NCBI GenBank assembly: GCA_910586875.1
Contig: CAJUJI010000020.1
Span: 1 to 25,327 of the forward strand
Length of the DNA: 25,327 nt
Direction of reading: 5' to 3'
Source of the DNA: an uncultured Anaerotruncus sp.
GTDB lineage: Bacteria; Bacillota; Clostridia; Oscillospirales; Ruminococcaceae
The notes under the pieces are model-generated. The model saw only the letters and a list, made by a program, of their open reading frames with translations, did no database searches and was not told where the DNA came from. Position numbers and translations under genes: made by a program. Below, in pieces: positions 8,872 to 16,781 of the stretch; position 1 is the first letter of the stretch; the number at the start of each line of letters is the position of its first letter.

Positions 8872-9600
8872 TTAGATTCCTCCAAACCGCCTTGTACGGG
8901 TTAAGTATTGCAAAATTGCTTCCTCCAGATGCGCCGGAGAAAAATCCGGCCACAACACATCCATAAAAACAAGCTCCGCATAGGCCGCCTGCCAAGGCAG
9001 AAAATTAGAGGTGCGTAGCTCTCCGCTGGGCCGGACGATCAAATCAGGATCCGGCTGGCCAGCGGTATACAAATAGTCTGAAAACAGCGGCTCGTCTATC
9101 TGCTCCGGTGTGAGCGAGCCTTGCACACACTGCTGTGCCAGCCTGCGGGCCGCATGAACAATCTCATCCCGCCCGCCATAATTCAGCGCAACATTGACGG
9201 TGATTGCAGTATTCGCTGCACTCTCCTGCTGGATGCGCTGCATGAGTTGCTGAATCTTTGGGGCCAACGGGGTGGGATCGCCCAAAAAGCAAATGCGCGC
9301 GTCCTCGTCCTGATGCTTAAAGGTATCATTCAGATATTGATACAACAGCTTCATCAAAGCTTCTACCTCATCAGCCGGACGTTTCCAATTCTCGGTAGAA
9401 AACGCATAAACGGTTAAATAACGGATTCCAATTTTCCGGCAATGCCGCGCAATTTCCCCGAATACCTCAGCACCCTTTTTGTGTCCTGCAGTACGCGGCA
9501 AGCCACGTTTTGCCGCCCAACGGCCGTTTCCGTCCATAATTAGTCCGATATGCACTGGTAAATGTTCAGCCGGCACCTGTGCAAGCTTTGATTTCGCCAT
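8872..9600 (-). CDS. uppS: Undecaprenyl diphosphate synthase (cis-prenyltransferase)
   Basis: UppS condenses isopentenyl diphosphates onto farnesyl diphosphate to make the C55 carrier for peptidoglycan and other wall polymers. The 242-aa protein has IGLIMDGNGRWAAKRG with catalytic Asp23, the YAFSTENWKRP region, and the C-terminal DLIVRPSGELRTSNFLPWQ and YAELVFMDVLWPDF motifs. The ATG at 9600 follows AGGAG at about 8 nt. A longer open frame to 9744 runs into frr and lacks support. Together with dxr and ispG it links isoprenoid supply to cell-wall carrier synthesis. Confidence 0.96.
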   Translation of the reverse strand: MAKSKLAQVPAEHLPVHIGLIMDGNGRWAAKRGLPRTAGHKKGAEVFGEIARHCRKIGIRYLTVYAFSTENWKRPADEVEALMKLLYQYLNDTFKHQDEDARICFLGDPTPLAPKIQQLMQRIQQESAANTAITVNVALNYGGRDEIVHAARRLAQQCVQGSLTPEQIDEPLFSDYLYTAGQPDPDLIVRPSGELRTSNFLPWQAAYAELVFMDVLWPDFSPAHLEEAILQYLTRTRRFGGI

Positions 9601-9647
9601 AAGCACGCTCCTAAATTTTTTTAATCCTGCCGCAGATGCGCCGCAAG

Positions 9648-9675
9648 AGGGTCTTTTAAGGAAGAACGAAAGCCC
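9648..9675 (-). other. Imperfect hairpin in the frr-uppS gap
   Basis: The 97-bp gap between frr and uppS contains GAGGGTCTTTT and GAAAGCCC arms that pair imperfectly. The left side (GCCGCAAGAGGGTCTTT) resembles the hairpin at 19265-19280 (GCCGCAAGAGGGGCTTT). It may be a decayed copy of the same terminator-like unit. No gene is seen in the gap. Confidence 0.3.
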
Positions 9676-9697
9676 GCATCCCCTTGACCACCCACGC

Positions 9698-10252
9698 TTA
9701 GATTTCCAGGATCTCCTTCTCTTTCTTTGCAGCGATCTCGTCAATCCGTTTGCAGAATTTATCGGTCATTTTTTGAATCTGCTCTTCCAAATCCTTCTGC
9801 TCATCCTCACTGATCTCGCTCGCCTTCTTTTTCGCTTTTAACTTTTCATTCGCATCACGGCGGATGGCGCGAATCGCTACTTTGGAATCCTCCCCACGCT
9901 TATGGACCTCCTTACAGATGTCCTTTCTACGCTCCTCGGTCAGCGGTGGGAACACAATGCGGATCACCGAACCGTCATTGGCGGGATTGATGCCCAAATC
10001 AGACTTCTGAATCGAACGTTCAATTGCTTTTAGGGTGGACTTATCCCAAGGCTGAATCACCAGAATACGCGCCTCTGAAACCGAAATTGCCGCCAGCGAC
10101 TGGATTGGGGTTGGGGTGCCATAATAATCCACCTGGATTTTATCCAGAACGGCAGGATTCGCACGGCCTGCACGAATTGCGCCGTATTCGGTTTCCAGAA
10201 CCGAGATGGTTTTTTCCATTTTGTCATTGTATACCTTTAGCTTCTCGTTCAT
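9698..10252 (-). CDS. frr: Ribosome recycling factor
   Basis: Frr, with EF-G, splits the post-termination ribosome from mRNA. The 184-aa length is standard. The sequence shows the conserved IRAGRANPAVLDKIQVDYYG segment of domain I, the TPTPIQSLAAISV hinge and domain II, and the closing helix VAIRAIRRDANEKLK followed by a Lys-rich coiled coil. The start codon follows AAGGAGG at 10 nt, and this site overlaps the end of pyrH only 5 nt upstream. The order pyrH-frr is near universal in bacteria. Confidence 0.97.
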   Translation of the reverse strand: MNEKLKVYNDKMEKTISVLETEYGAIRAGRANPAVLDKIQVDYYGTPTPIQSLAAISVSEARILVIQPWDKSTLKAIERSIQKSDLGINPANDGSVIRIVFPPLTEERRKDICKEVHKRGEDSKVAIRAIRRDANEKLKAKKKASEISEDEQKDLEEQIQKMTDKFCKRIDEIAAKKEKEILEI

Positions 10253-10257
10253 ATGGA

Positions 10258-10968
10258 TCAGCCCTCCTTAACAATTGTTCCAATATTTTCGCCCTTTATT
10301 GCAGCCAGAATATTATCCGGCTCTGCAAGACTAAACACCAACACAGGAATTTGGTTATCCCGGCACATAGCAGCAGCTGTGCTATCCATCACACCCAGAT
10401 TTTTCTCTAACACCTCATGGAAGGAGACCGTTTCATACCTCACCGCATTCGGGAACTTATGCGGGTCACAATCGTAAACGCCGTCTACCATGGTTGCTTT
10501 GAGGATGATATCCGCCTCAATTTCTGCGGCGCGCAATGAGGATGCCGTATCAGTGGAGAAAAAGGGATTGCCTGTACCACAACCAAATACAATTACACGC
10601 CCCTTTTCCAGATGGCGCACCGCTTTGCTGCGAATGTAAGGTTCCGCAATCTGCTGCATGGTGATCGCGGTTTGTACGCGAACCTGTACCCCTTGCGCTT
10701 CCAATCCATCTGCAAGTGCCAGCGCGTTCATCACCGTTGCCATCATCCCCATATGGTCCGCACGTGTGCGATCGATCTGTCCGCTGCTGCGCCCGCGAAA
10801 GAAATTCCCGCCGCCAACGACAATTCCAAGCTGGACCCCCAGATCCACACATTTTTTAATGCTTTTGCAGATATTGCTCACGGTTGGGTAATCGATGCCA
10901 AATTTCTTTTCTCCGGCCAGAGCTTCCCCACTGAGCTTGAGCAATACCCGTTTATATTTCAGTGCCAT
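10258..10968 (-). CDS. pyrH: UMP kinase
   Basis: PyrH phosphorylates UMP to UDP with ATP. It is a hexameric amino-acid-kinase-fold enzyme, allosterically controlled by UTP and GTP in most bacteria. The 236-aa protein has RVLLKLSGEALAG at the N-terminus, the GGGNFFRGR phosphate loop, the MGMMATVMNALAL helix and the FGCGTGNPFFSTDTASSLRAAE nucleotide region. The ATG at 10968 is chosen because GGGAGAGG lies 5 nt upstream; the alternative ATG at 10983 would place that site inside the gene. It is the first gene of the eight-gene operon. Confidence 0.96.
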   Translation of the reverse strand: MALKYKRVLLKLSGEALAGEKKFGIDYPTVSNICKSIKKCVDLGVQLGIVVGGGNFFRGRSSGQIDRTRADHMGMMATVMNALALADGLEAQGVQVRVQTAITMQQIAEPYIRSKAVRHLEKGRVIVFGCGTGNPFFSTDTASSLRAAEIEADIILKATMVDGVYDCDPHKFPNAVRYETVSFHEVLEKNLGVMDSTAAAMCRDNQIPVLVFSLAEPDNILAAIKGENIGTIVKEG

Positions 10969-10996
10969 AACAACCTCTCCCATATATACCTATTTT

Positions 10997-11025
10997 ATTT
11001 TACAATAAGCGCATCACAAAGTAAA
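10997..11025 (-). promoter_or_regulatory. Candidate sigma-A promoter of the pyrH operon
   Basis: On the minus strand TTTACT (-35, complement of 11020-11025) is separated by 17 nt from TAAAAT (-10, complement of 10997-11002). This would start transcription near 10990, about 20 nt before the pyrH coding start. The radC-pyrH gap is 132 bp and has no convincing terminator, so read-through from pyrE-radC is also possible. An AT-rich imperfect inverted repeat lies at 11047-11069. Confidence 0.45.
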
Positions 11026-11100
11026 GTCCAAAGCACAGATTGCAACATAAATGTGGCAGACATTTACAGTTTGTTCCCAGCGTCAAAATTTATGCTGCTG

Positions 11101-11814
11101 TTACACGAACCCTCTTGAGAAAATAAAAGTACAGCTTCGCATCGAAATGCTGTCCCGCTTGGTAAAAATAAAGTGGTCCTGAAGGCAGATACCAAGCGGC
11201 TCCAACGCGCGGATAATCTGTTCTGTGAGTGCGATATCCTCTTTTGAAGGGTTTGCCAATCCTTTGGGATGGTTATGCGCCAGAAAAACAATTGTCGCCT
11301 CAAAACGCAACGCAAGCTTTGCAATCTCCCGCGGTGAGCAGAACACCTCGTTAGCGCTTCCTTTGCTGATAAAATCTCCGTACAGAATTTTCCCTTCATT
11401 GTCCATACAGAGTAAAAATGCGTGCTCCTGCTCTTTATCGATGAAATATGGGAACAGATACTCCTGAATGGAAGTAGGGTCCATCGATGGAATAGCAGGT
11501 ACCGCTTTGGACTCCTGTAAATACAGTCCCACCAAAGAAAGCAACATTTTTAGGTAGGTGGCGGAATATTCCTTCATCCCCTTCACCTGTATCAGCTGCT
11601 CATAAGGGGCATCCATCGCACCGGCGACCGAACCAAATTGATCAATTAACCGATGCGCCAGCGGGTTGACATCTCCCTGCGGAATCGCGTATTGTAGCAG
11701 CATCTCTAGTTTTTCATGCGGTGCCATTCCTTTGAAATTGGTTTGCCGGAATCGCTCTCGAATCCGCTTACGATGATTACGGTGCAGAGCACCCTCAGAA
11801 TCTTGAGGTGTCAT
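11101..11814 (-). CDS. radC: RadC/JAB-domain protein (UPF0758 family)
   Basis: The 237-aa protein has the helix-hairpin-helix-like N-terminus of the family (HEKLEMLLQYAIPQGDVNPLA, then IQVKGMKEYSATYLK) and a C-terminal MPN/JAB metal domain with HNHPKGLANPSKEDIALT, giving the HxH...S..D zinc-binding pattern. Despite its historical name, a role in DNA repair is not established for the family; some members sit on mobile elements and others are core genes, as this one seems to be. Its ATG overlaps the pyrE stop by 4 nt (ATGA, 11811-11814), so it is probably translationally coupled to pyrE. No function linked to pyrimidine synthesis is known. Confidence 0.9.
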   Translation of the reverse strand: MTPQDSEGALHRNHRKRIRERFRQTNFKGMAPHEKLEMLLQYAIPQGDVNPLAHRLIDQFGSVAGAMDAPYEQLIQVKGMKEYSATYLKMLLSLVGLYLQESKAVPAIPSMDPTSIQEYLFPYFIDKEQEHAFLLCMDNEGKILYGDFISKGSANEVFCSPREIAKLALRFEATIVFLAHNHPKGLANPSKEDIALTEQIIRALEPLGICLQDHFIFTKRDSISMRSCTFIFSRGFV

Positions 11815-12404
11815 TTTCCGCAGCAGGACAGCTTACGGCTTCCGGGCTTGATTGCAGGGAGCTCCCCCTGCTTACACAGCGGGCATTCATCGGCCTCCCA
11901 GGAAACAACCTCGGTCGGATACACCGCCTTAAACGGCACACCAAAATCAACCTGACCGTTGCTGCGGTCAACAATCGAGCCGATTCCAACCACTACGCCT
12001 TTGGCGTCACGAACCAGCTGCGCAACCTCCTTTACCGAGCCACCGGTGGTTACAACGTCCTCCACCAGCAAGCAACGCATTCCGGGCGTGATCTCAAAGC
12101 CGCGGCGCAGCTCCATCTTGCCATCCACCCGCTCGGTGAAGAAATTCTCACAGCCAATCTGCCGGCTGACCTCATAAGCCATCTGCACTGCACCCATCGC
12201 CGGCCCGATTACTACATCAATCTGCTCGTCCTGATACAGCTCGGCCAGCGCCGCGCAAAGCTCCTCGCTATATTTTGCATGGCGGAAAATTTTAGCGCAC
12301 TGCATATACTTGTCCGAGTGCCGCCCAGAAGTTAACAGAAAGTGCCCTTCTAATAGCACCCCTGACTCCTTCAAAATCTCTTCTATGCGCTCTCGTGTAA
12401 TCAT
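11811..12404 (-). CDS. pyrE: Orotate phosphoribosyltransferase
   Basis: PyrE adds the phosphoribosyl group of PRPP to orotate, making OMP in de novo pyrimidine synthesis. The 197-aa protein carries the PRPP-binding motif LLVEDVVTTGGSV, a flexible-loop region FTERVDGKMELRRGF, and a C-terminal extension with ECPLCKQG and SCCGK, a possible metal-binding pair seen in a clade of clostridial PyrE proteins. The ATG at 12404 follows GAAAGAGG at 7 nt; the longer frame to 12446 would begin inside the promoter. It is the first gene of a two-gene unit with radC and is separated from other pyr genes in this window. Confidence 0.95.
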   Translation of the reverse strand: MITRERIEEILKESGVLLEGHFLLTSGRHSDKYMQCAKIFRHAKYSEELCAALAELYQDEQIDVVIGPAMGAVQMAYEVSRQIGCENFFTERVDGKMELRRGFEITPGMRCLLVEDVVTTGGSVKEVAQLVRDAKGVVVGIGSIVDRSNGQVDFGVPFKAVYPTEVVSWEADECPLCKQGELPAIKPGSRKLSCCGK

Positions 12405-12444
12405 GAACAAACCTCTTTCCGCAAAAATGCTTTTATTCCTTCCC

Positions 12445-12472
12445 ATTATACCAAAATACTATCTGATTGCAA
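12445..12472 (-). promoter_or_regulatory. Sigma-A-type promoter of pyrE-radC
   Basis: On the minus strand TTGCAA (-35, 12467-12472) is followed after 16 nt by TATAAT (-10, complement of 12445-12450). A TG two bases upstream gives an extended -10. The transcript would start near 12438, leaving a leader of about 33 nt, too short for a pyrimidine attenuator of the PyrR kind. Confidence 0.75.
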
Positions 12473-12500
12473 ATAGAATCTTTCCGTTTTTTTGAAAATG

Positions 12501-12509
12501 TGTTATACT
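12501..12509 (+). promoter_or_regulatory. Extended -10 promoter element of the pseudouridine synthase gene
   Basis: TGTTATACT matches an extended -10 (TGnTATAAT-like). The -35 region at 17 nt (TTTCCG, 12481-12486) is weak. It lies 27 nt before the start codon and is divergent from the pyrE promoter within the same 132-bp gap. Confidence 0.5.
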
Positions 12510-12536
12510 TTTTCTATGCTGTTTTGGGAGGACATT

Positions 12537-13502
12537 ATGAAAGAGTTTACGATCAACCGCAATGATGCCGGTCAACGGGTGGATAAGTTTCTGACAAAAG
12601 CGGTGCCGCTGCTGCCGCAGGCGCTTCTTTATAAATCCATCCGCCTCAAGCGCATCAAGTGCAATGGCAAGCGCTGCGAAATTTCCACCCGCCTTTGTGA
12701 AGGGGATCGGCTGACCCTTTATCTGAACGATGAGTTTTTCGCTGAACAGCCAGCACAAAACCGTTTTTTATTTGCGCCCTCCTCCTTACAAATTTTGTAT
12801 GAGGACGAGAATATATTGCTGGTGGACAAGCGCCCTGGGCTTTTGGTTCATGAGGATGACACCAATCAAGCCGACACTTTAATCAACCGAATTTTACATT
12901 ACCTCTACCAAAAAGGAGAATATCGCCCTGAACAGGAGAACAGCTTTACACCCTCTCTATGCAACCGCATCGACCGGAATACTGGCGGTATTGTGATTGC
13001 GGCAAAAAATGCGCAGGCACTGCGGATACTCAACCAAAAGCTCAAAGATCGTGAGCTGCAAAAGCTTTACCTCTGTATTGTGCACGGCAGAATGCCAAAA
13101 CAGGAGGACACTCTCAAGGGCTTTCTGCGCAAGGATTCCCGCACCAACACCGTGCAGATTTTTGATCATCCTATCAATGAGGGGCGAACCATCCTCACTA
13201 AATATCGGGTATTGGGGCAGCAAGGACGCTTTTCTCTGCTGGAGGTTGACCTGCTTACCGGACGCACCCATCAAATTCGGGCACATCTTGCTTCGGTTGG
13301 TCATCCGCTTCTCGGGGATACAAAATATGGACATCAACGGGACAACGCCGGAACCGGCTACAAATTCCAGGCGCTCTATTCTTACCGGCTTATCTTTCAC
13401 TTCACAACTGATGCAGGAATTCTTTCTTATCTGGATGGAAAAAGCTTCACCGTACCGGAGGTCTGGTTTCGCACAGAATTTTTAAATGGAACATTGCGCT
13501 AA
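12537..13502 (+). CDS. RluA-family 23S rRNA/tRNA pseudouridine synthase
   Basis: This enzyme isomerises uridine to pseudouridine in structured RNA. The 321-aa protein has an N-terminal S4-like RNA-binding region (residues 8-65, with GQRVDKFLTKAV and the KRIKCNGKR loop) and the RluA catalytic domain. The catalytic Asp is residue 146 in LCNRIDRNTGGIVIAAKN, a variant of the usual HRLDxxTSG motif. LLTGRTHQIRAHLASVGHPLLGDTKYG is the second family signature. Start ATG 12537 follows GGGAGG at 5 nt; the frame to 12492 includes the promoter. The site modified (RluC-, RluD- or other type) cannot be assigned from sequence alone, so no symbol is given. Confidence 0.92.
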   Translation: MKEFTINRNDAGQRVDKFLTKAVPLLPQALLYKSIRLKRIKCNGKRCEISTRLCEGDRLTLYLNDEFFAEQPAQNRFLFAPSSLQILYEDENILLVDKRPGLLVHEDDTNQADTLINRILHYLYQKGEYRPEQENSFTPSLCNRIDRNTGGIVIAAKNAQALRILNQKLKDRELQKLYLCIVHGRMPKQEDTLKGFLRKDSRTNTVQIFDHPINEGRTILTKYRVLGQQGRFSLLEVDLLTGRTHQIRAHLASVGHPLLGDTKYGHQRDNAGTGYKFQALYSYRLIFHFTTDAGILSYLDGKSFTVPEVWFRTEFLNGTLR

Positions 13503-13509
13503 TATAAAA

Positions 13510-13541
13510 AGGGAGACTTTTTAACAAGAAAAAGTCTCCCT
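13510..13541. terminator. Bidirectional intrinsic terminator
   Basis: A perfect 12-13 bp stem (arm GGGAGACTTTTT, 13511-13522; partner 13529-13540) with a 6-nt loop AACAAG. T-runs follow on both strands (TCTTTTGTT on plus, TTTTTATATT on minus). It sits between the converging pseudouridine synthase and DUF4272 genes and can end both. Confidence 0.88.
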
Positions 13542-13559
13542 CTTTTGTTCCGCTGTATT

Positions 13560-14276
13560 TTAGGTATCTGCGGGGGTATTATCCCAATCATCACTGTAGC
13601 CAATCAGCCAATTCAGCCCCTTATGGCGCTCTACCACAACATCCTCATTCAGTCCCATCGGCGGCTCCTGGTCGTGCATACGCGCATCTACACAGGCCCA
13701 GTGGTACCGGTAGGTTAAATCTGCTGCATCAAGAATTTCCTCTATCGGGCGCAGGTGGGTGAGCGCTAGCAAATCCCCCATCGTCTTACAGGTGGCGATT
13801 GGCTGTATCGCCTGCTGATAATCGCAAATATGACTGGGGAAATCCAGCTCCCCAACCAATCCCAGCGCCCAAAGCAGGGTCCAGGCGGCCTCATATTGCC
13901 AGGTAAACCGGATCAGGTCCTCACGCTCCAAAAGACCGGCAAAGACCTTGCCCTCCAGCTCGGTCAAATCATCCTTGACCTCATATGCCCGCAGAATACG
14001 CCCAAAAAAGACGGTCGAATTTTCCACGTCGTCCTCATGAATGCGGTCGAATGCAACCTGGATGGTGACAATACTGCAAACAGCACGCTGGGCAATCTCC
14101 CAGTCGGTACGCACCTTGATGATATCCGAGGTAGACGCCTCCAATACCGGCAGATGATCGATATACGGAATTTGCTGCTCTTTCAGCAGCGCAATCGAAC
14201 GAGCCTTGCGCGCCTTTGATTCTGCAATCGCTGATGGTTCATTCGCGTTTGCACCTTTCTTCAGCCCGAACAACAT
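13560..14276 (-). CDS. DUF4272 domain-containing protein
   Basis: The 238-aa protein matches the DUF4272 pattern: an RKARSIALLKEQQIPYIDHLP segment, EIAQRAV helix, WQYEAAWTLLWALGLVGELDFPS, and the closing YRYHWACVDAR...VVERHKGLNWLIGY...WDNTPADT. No signal peptide or membrane segment is seen, so it should be cytoplasmic. The function of the family is not known; in other bacteria members are scattered and sometimes near secreted-toxin loci, but nothing here supports such a role. GGGGAG lies 8 nt before the ATG. It follows the ybaK gene by 118 bp and shares its orientation. Confidence 0.85.
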   Translation of the reverse strand: MLFGLKKGANANEPSAIAESKARKARSIALLKEQQIPYIDHLPVLEASTSDIIKVRTDWEIAQRAVCSIVTIQVAFDRIHEDDVENSTVFFGRILRAYEVKDDLTELEGKVFAGLLEREDLIRFTWQYEAAWTLLWALGLVGELDFPSHICDYQQAIQPIATCKTMGDLLALTHLRPIEEILDAADLTYRYHWACVDARMHDQEPPMGLNEDVVVERHKGLNWLIGYSDDWDNTPADT

Positions 14277-14394
14277 ATCCGATTCTCCCCTTTTCGTTTT
14301 CTTTCTTTACAAACAGCACAAATCCCAAAAGCAGCAAACTCCTCAAAAGGGCGCAAAAGGAAGCGGCAACCCCACCGCATCTTCATCACTATGT

Positions 14395-14868
14395 TTATGC
14401 CCAGTCCTTGCAAACATCAACCCACTGTGCCGCGTTGGAAAATTGATACAGTTCTTCACATGTTAATTGTACCGCAGAATTGCTGCTTCCGCAAGCAGGA
14501 AATATTGTATCAAAGCGTTTTAATGAAAGATCCAGCACGGTTTTGACCGACGGGTTCTCAATTGCAAACGGACACACACCCCCTACCGCATGTCCGGTCA
14601 GCTCAAGCGCCCGTTCTGGCGCAAGCATTTTCGCTTTCATCCCAAACGTATCTTTAAATTTTCGGTTATCAATCCGCGCATCCCCTGCCGCCACGATCAA
14701 AAGGCAGCCTTCCCCCTGCTCAAACGAAAGGGTCTTTGCGATTCTTGCCGGTATGACGCCAACCGCCTTTGCCGCCAGCTCAACCGTTGCGCTGGAAACC
14801 TCAAACTCCATCACAGCATCTTCTTTTCCGCGCTGCTGAAAAAATTGTTTGACCGACTCAAATGACAT
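14395..14868 (-). CDS. YbaK/EbsC-family aminoacyl-tRNA deacylase
   Basis: These small proteins hydrolyse mischarged tRNAs such as Cys-tRNA(Pro) or Ala-tRNA(Pro), acting in trans beside prolyl-tRNA synthetase. The 157-aa protein aligns over the whole domain: VSSATVELAAKAVGV, the conserved Lys45 in IAKTLSF, GDARIDNRKFKDTFGMKAKML, and GHAVGGVCPFAIENPSVKTVLD. GAGGAG lies 8 nt before the ATG. The exact substrate (YbaK-like or ProX-like) cannot be read from the motifs. It lies downstream of the aryl-acid cluster but behind a strong hairpin, so it is probably a separate unit. Confidence 0.88.
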   Translation of the reverse strand: MSFESVKQFFQQRGKEDAVMEFEVSSATVELAAKAVGVIPARIAKTLSFEQGEGCLLIVAAGDARIDNRKFKDTFGMKAKMLAPERALELTGHAVGGVCPFAIENPSVKTVLDLSLKRFDTIFPACGSSNSAVQLTCEELYQFSNAAQWVDVCKDWA

Positions 14869-14909
14869 AAACCAAACTCCTCAAATAATTTTTTGATATC
14901 CTGCATCGA

Positions 14910-14937
14910 AAGCGGGCGCACAATTGTGCGCCCGCTT
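14910..14937 (-). terminator. Hairpin terminator behind the ACT-domain gene
   Basis: A 28-nt perfect palindrome: 12-bp GC-rich arms (AAGCGGGCGCAC) around AATT. On the minus strand it is followed by TTTCG, a short U-tract. It lies 20 nt past the stop of the ACT-domain gene and would close the aryl-acid operon. Confidence 0.65.
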
Positions 14938-14957
14938 CTATATCCGTTGAAGCTGCT

Positions 14958-15383
14958 TTAATAAATTTCGTCTCCGCTTAGAATTTTGATGTCATGCGTG
15001 CGCAGGACATTTTCCGCATGGGCATTATCCTCCACCCGCAGAATGACATATGCGGTTTTTTCTTCCTTGCTGACGAAAGCATACATATACTCTACCGCAA
15101 TCTGTGCGTCCTTGAGTACGGTCAGTGCGGTTGACAATCCGCCGGGCACGTCCTCCACCCCAACGGCAATGACCTCGGTTTGTGAAACGGTAAATCCCTG
15201 CTCCCGCAGCGCATTTTCTGCACGGGAGGGATGGTTGACAATCAGACGCAAAATTCCAAAATCGGTGGTATCCGCGATGGAAAGCGCGCGAATATCAATG
15301 TCATGCTCTGCCAACACCTTGGTGATTTCCGCCATTTTGCCCCATTGGTTCTCTACAAAAACCGAAAGCTGCTTAATTACCAT
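14958..15383 (-). CDS. Tandem ACT-domain protein
   Basis: The 141-aa protein is made of two ACT modules and nothing else. The first runs from KQLSVFVENQWGKMAEITKVLAEHDIDI (residues 4-31) to about 70. The second, from about 70, has VEDVPGGLSTALTVLKDAQIAVEYMYAFV. ACT domains bind amino acids and regulate enzymes. In clostridia and methanogens a double-ACT protein of this kind is encoded beside paaK and iorAB, which suggests that it senses an aromatic or branched amino acid for this pathway (inference). GGGAAAGGTG lies 8 nt before the ATG. The gene begins 41 nt after the upstream paaK stop. Confidence 0.88.
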   Translation of the reverse strand: MVIKQLSVFVENQWGKMAEITKVLAEHDIDIRALSIADTTDFGILRLIVNHPSRAENALREQGFTVSQTEVIAVGVEDVPGGLSTALTVLKDAQIAVEYMYAFVSKEEKTAYVILRVEDNAHAENVLRTHDIKILSGDEIY

Positions 15384-15424
15384 ACTAACAACACCTTTCC
15401 CGTTTTACATTGTTGCCTCAAGCA

Positions 15425-16726
15425 TCAGATTTTGCGCTTATCGATCACGCGCACTGCCTTGCCTTCACTGCGGGCAATCGTCTTAGGCGATACAAGATGC
15501 ACCTTCGCCGCCAATCCAAGCATGGATTTCAGGCCGTCAACCAACTCGCGCTCGCGTGCTGCGATGCCCTTCACGGTATCGCTAAACATCTCCTGCGTCA
15601 TTTCAACCTGGATATCCAAAGTATCTGTATTTCTTACCCGATCAACGATGATCTGATAGTTTGCAGGATAACCATAATTGAGCAGTACCGTTTCAATCTG
15701 CGATGGGAATACATTGACACCGCGAATAATCATCATATCGTCGCTACGGCCCATCGGCTTGCTCATCTTGATATGGGTACGTCCACAGGAGCAGGGTTTA
15801 CGGGTGAGCACACAGATATCACGGGTGCGATAACGCAGCAGCGGAAACGCCCTTTTGGTGATGCTGGTAAAAACTAGCTCTCCCTTCTCCCCTTCAGGGA
15901 GCACCTCTCCAGTAACAGGGTCGATAATTTCCGCAATGAAGTGATCTTCGTTGATGTGCATACCCGTCTGTTCCTCACACTCGAACGAAACACCAGGACC
16001 GGAAATTTCGGTCAATCCATAAATATCATAAGCTTTGATGCCCAGTTTATTCTCAATATCACGGCGCATCTCCTCGCTCCATGCCTCTGCACCGAAAATT
16101 CCTGCTTTCAGGCTGATTTCCTCCGGCCCAATGCCCATCTCCTGGAAGGTCTCCGCGATATATGCCGCATAGGAGGGGGTGCAACAAAGGATAGTTGCGC
16201 TCAAGTCTTGGATAAATTGAATCTGGCGTTGGGTATTGCCCGAGGACATCGGCAAGGTCAGGCAGCCAACCTTATGAGAACCTCCGTTTAGTCCTGGGCC
16301 GCCGGTGAATAGTCCATAGCCGTAAGCGACCTGAACGACATCCTTTTTACTGCCGCCTGCTGCAACAATTGCGCGGGCACAGCACTCCTCCCACAAGTCA
16401 AGGTCCGCCTGGGTATAGAACGCAACCACCCGCTTGCCGGTGGTGCCGCTGGTCGACTGAATCCGCACGCAATCCTCCAACGGGACGGCAAGCAATCCGT
16501 AAGGATAGGCTTCCCGCAGGTCGTTCTTGGTTAAAAATGGAAGCTTGTAAAGGTCATCGCAGGAACGAATGTCTGCCGGCGTTATCCCCTTTTCATCCAT
16601 CAGCTTTTTGTAATAGGGGACATTGGCATAAACATGTTTTACCGTTTCCACCAAACGCTCATCCTGCCAAGCTTTGATCTGTTCCTGGGAGGCACGTTCA
16701 ATTTCAGGCTGGAAATAATTTGCCAT
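15425..16726 (-). CDS. paaK: Phenylacetate-CoA ligase family protein (distal copy)
   Basis: An AMP-forming acyl-CoA ligase of the PaaK group, 433 aa. It has the ATP loop STSGTTGKRVVAFY, VAYGYGLFTGGPGLNGG, the adenylate motif DIYGLTEISGPGVSFEC, LLRYRTRDIC, a CSCGRTHIKMSKPMGRSDDMMIIRGVNVFPSQIE hinge block (quoted only in part here as key residues) and the C-terminal lid. Expected reaction: aryl acid + ATP + CoA to aryl-acyl-CoA, or the reverse for ATP gain. ATG 16726 is chosen because AAAGGA lies 9 nt upstream; a TTG at 16735 abuts that site. It follows iorB by 55 nt. It is clearly related to, but not a recent duplicate of, the copy at 19314-20606. Confidence 0.92.
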   Translation of the reverse strand: MANYFQPEIERASQEQIKAWQDERLVETVKHVYANVPYYKKLMDEKGITPADIRSCDDLYKLPFLTKNDLREAYPYGLLAVPLEDCVRIQSTSGTTGKRVVAFYTQADLDLWEECCARAIVAAGGSKKDVVQVAYGYGLFTGGPGLNGGSHKVGCLTLPMSSGNTQRQIQFIQDLSATILCCTPSYAAYIAETFQEMGIGPEEISLKAGIFGAEAWSEEMRRDIENKLGIKAYDIYGLTEISGPGVSFECEEQTGMHINEDHFIAEIIDPVTGEVLPEGEKGELVFTSITKRAFPLLRYRTRDICVLTRKPCSCGRTHIKMSKPMGRSDDMMIIRGVNVFPSQIETVLLNYGYPANYQIIVDRVRNTDTLDIQVEMTQEMFSDTVKGIAARERELVDGLKSMLGLAAKVHLVSPKTIARSEGKAVRVIDKRKI

Positions 16727-16781
16727 GGGTATCAATCCTTTCCTATCCTAAGTATGATGCAAAACAATGCGGTACAGAGAT

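Noticed and set aside
11047..11069. Inverted repeat in the radC-pyrH gap as a terminator
   Set aside because: The stem is AT-rich and only about 7 bp, with no U-tract.
14277..14394. A 40-odd-codon Cys-rich open frame in the gap between ybaK and the DUF4272 gene, and a second short hydrophobic one
   Set aside because: Neither has a Shine-Dalgarno sequence, and both run into the DUF4272 coding region in another frame.
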